6,242 nucleotides of DNA from an uncultured Rothia sp. Its GTDB lineage: Bacteria > Actinomycetota > Actinomycetes > Actinomycetales > Micrococcaceae. Position numbers and translations under genes: made by a program. The DNA is taken from NCBI GenBank assembly GCA_946222285.1, contig CAMIIP010000041.1, forward strand, positions 1 to 6,242. Reading direction: 5' to 3'. Below the pieces are notes generated by a model. It searched no databases. It saw only the letters and a list, made by a program, of their open reading frames with translations, and had not been told where the DNA came from. Below, one piece after another: positions 1 to 5,604 of this stretch. The first letter of the stretch is position 1, and each line of letters opens with the position of its first letter.

Positions 1-52
1 GGTGCGGTCGCTGATATTTTTCGCGGCTGGGACCCCTTATGAATAAGCCTCA
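1..52 (-). repeat. Terminal-repeat-like sequence, left copy (A)
   Basis: Read on the minus strand from position 52, the sequence starts TGAGGCTTATTCATAAG and continues to the window edge. It aligns without gaps to the last 51 bases of the window (6192-6242) with 38 of 51 identical positions. The outermost bases also match (GTGCGG at the left, CCGCAC at the right). The core recurs at 305, 502 and 4429. This looks like the end of an insertion element lying mostly to the left of the window. No transposase is visible, so the family is not assigned; an IS5-like end is only a guess. Confidence 0.6.
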
Positions 53-304
53 GTTTCCTACAAACTGAGAATTAACAGTCAAAATATACCCCAAATAAGT
101 GAGAGAGCGCGTCTGCGGTTTTGTAGATAAAAATCTAACCTCTGGTTAAAAATAAAACAAGGTTACTTATAGATTTTAAATTCTGGCTTAAGTATAGGAG
201 GTTTAATTGACCTCGTCACTAGGAGTCTTACTCTATGCCTCATCTCTTATACGTTGGTAGCTTAAAAATATTCCGTTTATGGCATGAATTGATTGTGTAT
301 ATTC
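53..304. other. AT-rich intergenic stretch, no clear gene
   Basis: No convincing coding region is visible on either strand. A small hairpin (CTCAGTTT 49-56 pairing with AAACTGAG 62-69, loop of 5) overlaps the edge of the left repeat. A second, AT-rich imperfect hairpin joins AAAATCTA (130-137) to TAGATTTT (170-177). Inside it, TAACC (136-140) could pair with either GGTTA at 144-148 or GGTTA at 161-165. A Shine-Dalgarno-like AGGAGG (196-201) precedes a 17-codon TTG-started frame (207-260), which is listed among the findings only. The low GC and absence of genes fit decayed or insertion-derived DNA. Confidence 0.5.
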
Positions 305-518
305 TGAGGTCTATTCAAAAAATACTTATTTTCCAGCTGGCTCAGAGCTGGAAAATAGAGTTTCTTACCGGGTTCAAAGTGATTAGCACTGTTTAATTCG
401 TGGGTTTCTTACCTGTTCGCATCTGGCAAAATCGTGTCTCACAAGGTGGTTCATGCCAGTTTTACTCCAATTTGCAAACCACTAGCCGGCTGTTGGATAA
501 CCTTTTGAATAAGCCTCA
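305..518. mobile_element. MITE-like element with short terminal inverted repeats
   Basis: The left end TGAGGTCTATTCAAAA (305-320) and the minus-strand reading of the right end, TGAGGCTTATTCAAAA (518 back to 503), match at 14 of 16 positions. The 214-bp interval between them has no coding capacity that I recognise. It contains a perfect 12-bp hairpin (327-338 with 346-357, loop GGCTCAG). The same terminal core marks both ends of the window and position 4429, so this may be a non-autonomous relative of those elements. I see no clear target-site duplication (left flank TATATTC, right flank ATGATCA), which weakens the call. It could instead be two separate repeat remnants that happen to face each other. 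Confidence 0.45.
327..357. repeat. Perfect 12-bp hairpin inside the MITE-like element
   Basis: TATTTTCCAGCT (327-338) and AGCTGGAAAATA (346-357) are exact reverse complements around the 7-base loop GGCTCAG. The stem begins with T/A bases and ends with A bases, the reverse of an ordinary intrinsic terminator. A T-run follows only on the minus strand, several bases beyond the stem. It is therefore better described as a structural repeat than as a terminator. Confidence 0.6.
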
Positions 519-539
519 ATGATCACTAAAGAACATGCA

Positions 540-559
540 AGGTATAGGCAGATATACCT
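540..559. promoter_or_regulatory. Perfect dyad AGGTATA-N6-TATACCT, candidate operator
   Basis: AGGTATA (540-546) and TATACCT (553-559) are exact reverse complements separated by GGCAGA. The dyad is centred about 67 bases before the sensor kinase start, a plausible place for an autoregulatory site. A 7-bp half-site with a 6-base spacer fits binding by a dimeric helix-turn-helix protein, and the downstream LuxR-type regulator is the obvious candidate. Binding is inference. I could not define a convincing -35/-10 pair around it. Confidence 0.4.
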
Positions 560-616
560 CATAAAAGTAGACTCTCCTCCACTGCGTAAAGAAGGCTCCT
601 GAAGAAGAATAAATGT

Positions 617-1258
617 ATGGAAAGCACAACTACTTCTTTATCTGCCAACCCACCAAAAAATCTTTGGCACTATCTTGGTTCTGCCTCTTACCTCTTTTCT
701 AAAGCTCCTTCTCTTGCTCTATTTAGCTTGTTATTGCTGGCTACCTTGATGGTAGTAGTGGGTTCGCTTCTCACTTCTCTAATTTTTATCTTGGTGTTAC
801 CTCTGATGGGTATGGCTTTCGGCTACTTTGAACGCTGGCGCCTCAAAATGATGGGCTTTGGAGAGATCGCCAATAATCACGTAGAAATCTCTCGCTCAAA
901 TCTGTGGGAATGGGTCAAATTCCGTTATTTAGAACCTGCCTCCTGGCGCGAAACTTTGGCGCTGGGTATTGCCTGCATGATGGGCGGTATTGCTGCCGTA
1001 GTATTGGTTATAGAGTTTGCGCTCTTCTTTTTCTCGATTGGTCTAATGATTGAGCTGCTTCGCGGTCGTAGTATCGAAAACCAGTCGCTCTACGGTTCCG
1101 GTGATGATCTTTATATCGCTTCTACCTCATCTCATGAAGTGGTCTTACCTCTTCCCCATATCACCCCCCGACATGTGGTGGATTTTTCTGATCAGCGCCG
1201 TCGTCGTCCTGCTAGTAAGCTTCTATATCAACGGTGTTCTTGCAGCTACCTCCGGTAG
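617..1258 (+). CDS. Sensor histidine kinase, N-terminal membrane sensor part (frame broken)
   Basis: This frame encodes the membrane sensor half of an actinobacterial two-component kinase. Hydrophobic segments lie at about residues 33-70 (two helices) and 112-148. The arrangement of two blocks joined by a short amphipathic stretch with tryptophans (residues 96-110) resembles the 'putative sensor' domain found before HisKA_3 kinases. The kinase motifs are absent from this frame. It runs into an arginine-rich, out-of-frame tail after about residue 184 and stops at 1258. The true continuation lies in the +1 frame, reached by skipping one base at the C6 run (1164-1169). The rejoined protein would be about 443 residues, a normal length for the family. 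The ATG at 617 has only a weak purine-rich site (GAAGAAG, 601-607) before it. Alternatives are a real mutation, a phase-variable tract or a sequencing error. Confidence 0.7.
   Translation: MESTTTSLSANPPKNLWHYLGSASYLFSKAPSLALFSLLLLATLMVVVGSLLTSLIFILVLPLMGMAFGYFERWRLKMMGFGEIANNHVEISRSNLWEWVKFRYLEPASWRETLALGIACMMGGIAAVVLVIEFALFFFSIGLMIELLRGRSIENQSLYGSGDDLYIASTSSHEVVLPLPHITPRHVVDFSDQRRRRPASKLLYQRCSCSYLR
1164..1169 (+). other. C6 homopolymer at the apparent frameshift in the kinase gene
   Basis: In the upstream frame the codons read ATC ACC CCC CGA CAT, giving I-T-P-R-H and then nonsense. Dropping one C gives ATC ACC CCC GAC ATG TGG TGG, which leads directly into a hydrophobic helix (WWIFLISAVVVLLVSF) and then the kinase. 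A run of five C would therefore restore a single reading frame from 617 to 1949. The exact switch point is inferred: any one-base removal between about 1085 and 1170 would do, but the homopolymer is the likeliest place. Confidence 0.6.
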
Positions 1259-1949
1259 TATTTCCTGCTCTTTGTTGGCGCAGAAACCAGAAGAATACGA
1301 ACGTCAGCTAGAAAAAATTGCTGCTTCACGCTCTACCATTGTTGATTCGTTTGAGACCGAACGTCGTCGCATAGAACGCGATTTGCACGACGGAGTTCAG
1401 CAAGAACTCGTGAACGTGAATATGCGTTTAGGGTTAGCTGAAATGGAAGCAAAGCATCTGAGTTCGACCGGAACAGATGCTCAACTTTTGACCGAATACG
1501 TTACCGGTGCTCGGGCTCAAATCAATCACGCCCTGGAAACCCTACGAAACACGGTACGAGGAATTTACCCGGCGGTTCTGGAAACACACGGGCTGGGTGC
1601 AGCTCTCGATGAACTTGTCCATCACACCCTGCTCCCTGTTCGTCTCAACTATCTGGTGAATGAGCGTTTGAACCGAGATGTGGAGCGTACCGCCTACTAT
1701 GTTGCTAGTGAGGGGATTGCCAACGCTCTTAAACATTCCCGAGCAACAGAGATTACTCTTGAAGTAGCTACTACCCAGAACACCCTGATTCTCACCGTTA
1801 CTGACGACGGGCGTGGCGGTGCGCAGGTAGGTACCGGTAGTGGGCTGACCGGCTTGATTGAGCGCGTGGCGACATTAGGCGGGCAACTTATCGTAGACTC
1901 GCCTGAGGGAGCATATACCGTACTCAAAGCGGAATTTCCTCTCAGATAA
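1170..1949 (+). CDS. Sensor histidine kinase, last membrane helix and catalytic domains (HisKA_3 / HATPase_c)
   Basis: This part autophosphorylates on histidine and passes the phosphate to the adjacent regulator. It begins with a transmembrane helix and a linker (PEEYERQLEKIAASRSTIVD). The dimerisation and phosphoacceptor helix follows, with ERRRIERDLHDGVQQ; the histidine codon is 1386-1388, residue about 257 of the rejoined protein. The ATPase domain shows an N-box (ASEGIANALKHS), DDGRGG and GSGLTGL, so all catalytic motifs are present. The open frame extends back to an ATG at 1050, but 1050-1169 overlaps the sensor frame, has no ribosome-binding site and looks like a shadow. An ATG at 1173 also lacks one. 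I infer that this is the 3' half of the gene starting at 617. If translated alone it would be a kinase with a single membrane helix and no sensor. Confidence 0.85.
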   Translation, partial: DMWWIFLISAVVVLLVSFYINGVLAATSGSISCSLLAQKPEEYERQLEKIAASRSTIVDSFETERRRIERDLHDGVQQELVNVNMRLGLAEMEAKHLSSTGTDAQLLTEYVTGARAQINHALETLRNTVRGIYPAVLETHGLGAALDELVHHTLLPVRLNYLVNERLNRDVERTAYYVASEGIANALKHSRATEITLEVATTQNTLILTVTDDGRGGAQVGTGSGLTGLIERVATLGGQLIVDSPEGAYTVLKAEFPLR

Positions 1950-1973
1950 CCCTGCAATAAATCTGGAGAAGCC

Positions 1974-2642
1974 ATGCGAATTGTTCTTGCCGAAGATTCT
2001 GCTCTCTTGCGTGAGGGGCTAGTGATGGTGCTCAAACATCTGGGGCATGAAATCGTTGCGCTGGCGGTCTCCGCTCCTGAATTGGTGCAGGCAGTTCACG
2101 AACATCATGCGCAGGCTCCACTAGATATTGTGATTACAGATGTTCGGATGCCACCGACGCACACCTCCGATGGATTAGAAGCGGCGGCAGAACTACGTTC
2201 CAGTTACCCGAATCTGCCGATTCTGGTACTCAGCCAATATATTGCCGCCGCCTACGCCCGCGAACTCTTTAGCTCTGGCGCCAACGGGCTAGGCTATTTG
2301 CTCAAAGATAGGGTAGGCGACATAGAAGAATTTGCTCGCGCTATCGACACAGTTGCTACCGGTGGCACCGTGTTGGATCCGGACGTCGTCACGCATCTCA
2401 TGAATAGTGCGGCACAGAAGTCTGCGGGTCGGCTTGCCTCTCTTTCTCCACGAGAGCGAGAAATTCTTGAACTGATGGCGCAGGGACTTTCCAACAGGGA
2501 GATTGAAGAAAAGCTAGTGGTGACAGCTCCTACGGTGTCAAAACATATCGGCAATATCTTTGACAAATTGGGGCTACAACCTGATGAAGGCAACCGGCGG
2601 GTGCGCGCCGTCCTCGCCTACTTGGGGCAGGACGCCGTCTAA
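1974..2642 (+). CDS. LuxR/NarL-family response regulator
   Basis: Cytoplasmic transcription factor, the partner of the kinase immediately upstream. Residues 1-120 form the receiver domain: the acidic pair is E7-D8, the phosphoacceptor is D56 in VITDVRMP, the conserved Ser/Thr position is S87 (LVLSQY) and the conserved lysine is K111 (YLLKDR). A short linker leads to the LuxR-type helix-turn-helix at about 157-201 (LSPREREILELMAQGLSNREI, then TVSKHIGNIFDKLGL). All signature residues are intact and 222 residues is normal. The start is supported by TGGAGAA (1964-1970) a few bases before the ATG. The gap of 24 bases after the kinase stop indicates co-transcription. Its targets are unknown; the dyad at 540-559 is a candidate site. 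The specific subfamily cannot be fixed from sequence alone. Confidence 0.93.
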   Translation: MRIVLAEDSALLREGLVMVLKHLGHEIVALAVSAPELVQAVHEHHAQAPLDIVITDVRMPPTHTSDGLEAAAELRSSYPNLPILVLSQYIAAAYARELFSSGANGLGYLLKDRVGDIEEFARAIDTVATGGTVLDPDVVTHLMNSAAQKSAGRLASLSPREREILELMAQGLSNREIEEKLVVTAPTVSKHIGNIFDKLGLQPDEGNRRVRAVLAYLGQDAV

Positions 2643-2666
2643 CCACATTCCTTTTCTAAAGCTGAG

Positions 2667-3683
2667 TTAGCTGGCGAGGAGGGGAGAGAGCGCCAGCATA
2701 AAAATTGCAGCGATGCAGAAAGCTGCCGGAATAGTAAAAAACCAGGTGAGAAGAAGTTTGAGAACAATTCCGGGACGTACCGAGCTAAATCTCTGATTGA
2801 GACCTGCACCTAAAACTGAACTTGCCGCGAGGTGAGAAGAAGAAATCGGGGCATCGATAAAAAGTTGCCCCAGAATCATAAAAGTCGCAGTGCTACCCTG
2901 AGCAACGGATCCGCGAAACGGGTCAATACGTACCATTTTATAGGCGAAAGTGTGACCAATGCGTCCGCCGCCCATGAGTGTTCCCACTGCCAGAATCAGC
3001 GCACAAAATAGCCCAGCGATGGTGATGAGCCAGGTATCGGTGGCGAGGCCTCCAGCAAGACAAATCATCAAAAAAATCATGATTGACCGCTGTCCAATCT
3101 GAACCCCATGAATCAAAGAAATGAGCGAATTAGCAATCGACAGGGAGTTCCGTGAAACCTTATTAACCTGTCTAGGGTAAGAGCGCGCGACCCACGAGGA
3201 CAATGGAATCACCAGGAGCCAGGACACCCCAAAAATCAGTAGGGGAACAACCAGCAGAACCAAGGCAAAAAGAGCCACGGTCGACTCGGCAAAGGGAAGA
3301 CCCACCGGGATACCTACTGAACGAGTAGCCCATGTAGCCCCTAACAATCCGCCCAATAATGCATGGGTAGATGAGGACGGCAGACGGAGCCAGAACGTTA
3401 TAAGTCCCCAGCTAATTTGGGCGATGAGAGCTGTTAGCATCATAGCTAACCCCACATTGTTGGAGGGAAGCGTTAGCCACTTATCTGCCAAACTGGTAAA
3501 AACAACCGCTGCTGCACTAAAGCCGATAAAGTTCATGGCAGCGCTGATACCCAACGCATATTTAGCGGTTAACGCACGAGTGCGGATAGCCACAGCTACG
3601 GCATTGGGCGCATCATGAAAACCGGTGACCAGCAGGAAGCCAGCTAAACCAAGAAAACACAGAACAAGAAGGAGCGTAGCCAC
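2667..3683 (-). CDS. pit: PiT-family inorganic phosphate transporter
   Basis: Integral membrane permease that imports inorganic phosphate (or a metal-phosphate complex), driven by an ion gradient. The first PiT signature is intact (GFHDAPNAVA, residues 21-30, with D24). PSSSTHALLGG (102-112) and PISSSHLAASSVLGAG (279-294) are the paired Ser/Thr-His segments typical of the family. GTLMGGGRIGHTFAYKM (234-250) is also characteristic. Hydrophobic helices fill nearly all of the 338 residues, a normal length for PiT proteins paired with DUF47. The second signature (usually HG.ND/QDxQK) reads HGVQIGQR at 192-199, so the conserved aspartate is isoleucine (I196, codon ATT). The start is GTG with AGGA 10-13 bases upstream, and only 3 bases separate it from the preceding stop, indicating translational coupling to the DUF47 gene. 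The family call is firm; activity is uncertain because of the lost residue. Confidence 0.92.
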   Translation of the reverse strand: MATLLLVLCFLGLAGFLLVTGFHDAPNAVAVAIRTRALTAKYALGISAAMNFIGFSAAAVVFTSLADKWLTLPSNNVGLAMMLTALIAQISWGLITFWLRLPSSSTHALLGGLLGATWATRSVGIPVGLPFAESTVALFALVLLVVPLLIFGVSWLLVIPLSSWVARSYPRQVNKVSRNSLSIANSLISLIHGVQIGQRSIMIFLMICLAGGLATDTWLITIAGLFCALILAVGTLMGGGRIGHTFAYKMVRIDPFRGSVAQGSTATFMILGQLFIDAPISSSHLAASSVLGAGLNQRFSSVRPGIVLKLLLTWFFTIPAAFCIAAIFMLALSPLLAS

Positions 3684-3686
3684 GAA

Positions 3687-4307
3687 CTAAGATTCCTGCA
3701 CAATAATTCGACCAATATGAGTAGAAACCGAACGCATGGCAGCGGATGCCCCCGTGAGCTCATCTACGAACTGTACTGTTTTTAGGTAGCGATCGGTCTT
3801 ATAGGAATCAAGAATTTCAGCCTTATAAACCTCACCCGTGCGGGTGGCCTGACGGGAGAGGCGAATCATATCCATCCAGTACTCATCAGTGCCCCTTAAC
3901 TCACCCAGGCGCGGAATAATCGCCGTAGTCAGTACTGCTTCACGCTGAATCAAATCCAGCAAGGTGGTGGCATTAGAGGTAAACCGATTAATTTTGAGCA
4001 GAGTGAGAACATGTCCGGCACTGGTGAGCCGCTCCACCGCCGTCATCAAATGATTAGCTAAGGTATATAAATCTTCTCGCGGTAGAGGAGGCGCAAAAGA
4101 GCTCCGAACCTGAGTCATCGCCGCAAAAAATGTGCTCTGACTTTGAGATTCATGTTCGAGCATACTCGCAAAAACTTCAGAGTAATTCTCTTTACCGTGA
4201 GATCCGACCATCTCAGAAAGAAGCGCCGCAGCATCTGCTATCTGACCCGAGAGCGAAGCGAGGGTCTCTAAAGAAGCACTTGCCTTAGGGAATAACTGTT
4301 CAAACAT
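3687..4307 (-). CDS. DUF47 family (PhoU-like) protein, PiT accessory
   Basis: Soluble, mostly helical protein of the DUF47/PhoU-divergent family, whose genes usually sit beside PiT permeases and whose products are thought to regulate them. It has 206 residues, the usual length. Recognisable family segments are FASMLEHESQSQS (46-58), PPLPREDLYTLANHLMTAVERL (73-94), TGEVYKAEILDSYKTD (157-172) and the C-terminal helix ending IGRIIVQES. The early acidic metal-binding pattern is thin: EHE at 51-53 is present, but the usual following D/E residues are replaced by Ser/Gln. The start is well supported by AAGGAGGG on the minus strand (4318-4311), close before the ATG. It is the first gene of the operon with the PiT permease, read from the promoter at 4345-4353. 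Regulation of transport by this protein is inferred from family context. Confidence 0.88.
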   Translation of the reverse strand: MFEQLFPKASASLETLASLSGQIADAAALLSEMVGSHGKENYSEVFASMLEHESQSQSTFFAAMTQVRSSFAPPLPREDLYTLANHLMTAVERLTSAGHVLTLLKINRFTSNATTLLDLIQREAVLTTAIIPRLGELRGTDEYWMDMIRLSRQATRTGEVYKAEILDSYKTDRYLKTVQFVDELTGASAAMRSVSTHIGRIIVQES

Positions 4308-4310
4308 GAG

Positions 4311-4318
4311 CCCTCCTT
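4311..4318 (-). promoter_or_regulatory. Strong ribosome-binding site of the DUF47 gene
   Basis: The minus strand reads AAGGAGGG followed by CTC and then ATG. It is a near-perfect Shine-Dalgarno sequence and the strongest in the window. It fixes the DUF47 start at 4307. Confidence 0.75.
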
Positions 4319-4344
4319 AGCACGCCGGTCTATGAACACAAGGT

Positions 4345-4353
4345 TATATATCA
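4345..4353 (-). promoter_or_regulatory. Extended -10 promoter of the DUF47-PiT operon
   Basis: The minus strand reads TGATATATA, with hexamer TATATA at 4350-4345 preceded by TG one base upstream, which is an extended -10 element. Transcription would begin near 4338, about 30 bases before the start codon. The -35 region is weak (GAGCGG at 17-base spacing). A GTTCATAGACC segment (minus strand, about 4337-4327) resembles a half-site of the Streptomyces PHO box, but no convincing tandem second copy is present, so phosphate control is speculative. Confidence 0.4.
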
Positions 4354-4428
4354 CTTCACACGATAGCCGCTCAGGGTTAACAAACATGCCGTTTTTTCGG
4401 TTTACGAAATATTTTTTGCCCTACTTTT

Positions 4429-4445
4429 TGAGGCTTATTCCTAAG
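4429..4445 (+). repeat. Solo copy (E) of the terminal-repeat core
   Basis: TGAGGCTTATTCCTAAG matches the consensus TGAGGCTTATTCAAAAG at 15 of 17 positions. It points the same way as the copy at the right end of the window. No partner copy in opposite orientation lies within the following 1.7 kb, so this is a solo end or remnant. Confidence 0.5.
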
Positions 4446-4511
4446 ATACCTATATCTCTAACCCAGAAGAGTGGCGGAGAGGAGAACACCTTTTACGCAT
4501 CAGATAAAGAG

Positions 4512-4564
4512 AGGGCAAAGGGCTTCTTGAATATTTTATCAACGCTCAAGAAACCCTTTGCCCT
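4512..4564 (-). terminator. Long hairpin, possible terminator of the 5532-4741 gene
   Basis: The arms 4512-4530 and 4546-4564 are reverse complements at 18 of 19 positions (single C/A mismatch), with a 15-base loop. On the minus strand it lies about 180 bases beyond the stop of the 5532-4741 gene and is followed by CTCTTTATCT, which is only weakly T-rich. It would make a very stable RNA stem on either strand. A terminator role is possible, but the missing T-run and the distance leave it uncertain. Confidence 0.4.
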
Positions 4565-4573
4565 AAAGTTAGC

Positions 4574-4662
4574 GATGCCGGACTGGGAGCGCCTCTCGGC
4601 GGAAGGCCGCTCGAAGCGGCTAAATATTGGAGCCCGGGGCTACCTAATAACAGCCCGGCATC
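4574..4662. other. Multi-stem inverted-repeat cluster, candidate structured RNA
   Basis: GATGCCGG (4574-4581) and CCGGCATC (4655-4662) can close a domain containing CGCC-TCTC-GGCG (4590-4601), GCCGCT-CGA-AGCGGC (4606-4620) and GGGCT-N10-AGCCC (4637-4656). The last stem shares two bases with the closing helix, so they compete or stack with a shorter closing stem. The layout is cloverleaf-like, but no tRNA D-arm, anticodon or T-loop signature fits. The strand of any transcript is unknown. It sits in the trailer of the minus-strand gene at 4741. Confidence 0.35.
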
Positions 4663-4740
4663 TAGTAACCAGTTTTCTCGTTTTCGCTTCACCTGTCAAT
4701 TTGTATGCCGGTTTTGTGAAGTCTTTAACGAAAGGAATCT

Positions 4741-5532
4741 CTATCTATCGAGGGTGCCTGCCCGCCACTTAGCTGCTGCCGTTTCGAGTTCTACAGCCGT
4801 GCCTCTGAGTCTGCGGCTACGTTCGCGGAGTGACGCCGCACGGGCAAATGCTTCAGCTTTCACCTCGGCGCTGGGAGCGGCGTGGGGTGGGCGATTCCCG
4901 GGTGTGGCGTCGTCCTGGTGCTGCGTGGCGCTGGAGTATGTTCCCGGTTCAGCCCGTTGTGCTGTAACTTCTTCACCTGCGGCAATGACACGGCAGAAGG
5001 CGGCGAAGCGTTCGAGGGCGATGTCGAACTCGCCGGTATAAGCACCGGTAAGAATTTCATCGGTGGTAGTAATAATTTCGAGTTCGGTGGGTGGATCAGC
5101 CACGCCGGAGACCACCCGTGCCGCCCAATCGGTGCTCATACCGCGTTCGTAATAGAGGGAAATCTGAGGAGCGTTTTTCTGAACGGTGTCGCGCAGAGCG
5201 TAGATGCGCCAGAGCGCTCCGGGAAGGGAAATTGCGGGGGAGTGGGACCACATTTGGGCAACGGTTTCGAGTCCGAAAACATCGGTAAATTCAACGAGTC
5301 GCTCGGTAACATCCGAATCAACCGATGCTCGACCTCGGTCTAAGATAGCTCGCGCTGATTGAAAAGCTGCTTCGTGCATAGCTGCCGGGTCTTCGCCACC
5401 CACATAGTGAGTGAACTGATCGGGAGTGAATTTGACGGGCCGATGAGGCCTGGGCGATGACTGGGGCGAATGTGGCATAGCGACTATTTTAGAAGCCGGG
5501 TGATGAATTGAGAAGTGAGTGAGGGGTGTCAT
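4741..5532 (-). CDS. Conserved actinobacterial protein of unknown function
   Basis: The protein has 263 residues with no signal peptide or membrane segment, so it is probably cytoplasmic. The first 35 residues are low-complexity (Pro, Ser, His). A compact domain spans about 36-185 (KFTPDQFTHYVGGEDPAAMHE at the start, then LPGALWRIYALRD at 103-115 and YYERGMSTDWAARVVSGV at 127-144). Residues 186-222 are a flexible Gln/Pro/Ala linker, and 223-256 form a charged, probably coiled-coil helix. The pattern recalls a family that I remember from Arthrobacter-type genomes, sometimes labelled 'RNA polymerase beta subunit-like'; I see no polymerase motif and would not assign that function. The ATG at 5532 follows a weak GAAGAAG. 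Internal ATG at 5478 (residue 19) would remove a poorly conserved-looking leader and is a fair alternative. The gene is divergent from tRNA-Lys and more GC-rich than its neighbours. Confidence 0.75.
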   Translation of the reverse strand: MTPLTHFSIHHPASKIVAMPHSPQSSPRPHRPVKFTPDQFTHYVGGEDPAAMHEAAFQSARAILDRGRASVDSDVTERLVEFTDVFGLETVAQMWSHSPAISLPGALWRIYALRDTVQKNAPQISLYYERGMSTDWAARVVSGVADPPTELEIITTTDEILTGAYTGEFDIALERFAAFCRVIAAGEEVTAQRAEPGTYSSATQHQDDATPGNRPPHAAPSAEVKAEAFARAASLRERSRRLRGTAVELETAAAKWRAGTLDR

Positions 5533-5545
5533 TCTTCTTCGGTTT

Positions 5546-5572
5546 TTGCTTTTCCCAACTGTGCTGTATAGT
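5546..5572 (+). promoter_or_regulatory. Probable tRNA-Lys promoter
   Basis: A good -10 hexamer, TATAGT (5567-5572), lies 32 bases before the mature tRNA. A -35-like TTGCTT (5546-5551) stands 15 bases upstream of it, which is short spacing. On the opposite strand the same bases give TACTAT (5573-5568), a possible -10 for the divergent gene starting at 5532, so the two promoters may overlap. Confidence 0.45.
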
Positions 5573-5604
5573 AGTGTTCGCTGACTTTTTCGAAAGACAG
5601 CGGA

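Larger units (their letters stand above)
4446..4740. other. Intergenic region rich in inverted repeats, possible structured RNA or terminators
   Basis: This gap lies between the DUF47 promoter region and the stop codon of the minus-strand gene at 4741. The plus-strand open frame across it (4332-4772) has no ribosome-binding site and no family resemblance. The gap holds a 19-bp hairpin (4512-4564), an 8-bp helix GATGCCGG/CCGGCATC (4574-4581 with 4655-4662) that encloses smaller hairpins, and an imperfect repeat CTTCAC/GTGAAG (4687-4692 with 4716-4721). No known RNA family is recognised. Confidence 0.5.

Noticed and set aside
327..357. 12-bp hairpin considered as an intrinsic terminator
   Set aside because: The T/A order at the stem base is reversed and no adjacent T-run follows on the plus strand; no gene precedes it.
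1050..1169. Upstream extension of the kinase frame to the ATG at 1050
   Set aside because: It overlaps the sensor-coding frame, has no Shine-Dalgarno sequence and does not resemble the family; the rejoined frame from 617 explains the gene better.
1697..2035. Minus-strand 112-residue open frame (also 2294-2593 and 1542-1736)
   Set aside because: These lie wholly opposite the kinase and regulator coding sequence and have no independent signals.
4327..4380. PHO-box-like sites upstream of the DUF47-PiT operon
   Set aside because: Only one loose half-site (GTTCATAGACC) is seen; the required tandem repeats are missing.
4332..4772. Plus-strand 146-residue open frame
   Set aside because: It has no ribosome-binding site or domain, crosses the DUF47 promoter, the repeat core and several hairpins, and its end overlaps the real minus-strand gene.
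4882..5343. Plus-strand 153-residue open frame, plus others at 4754-5041 and 5091-5288
   Set aside because: These are antisense shadows of the GC-rich gene at 5532-4741, with no start signals.
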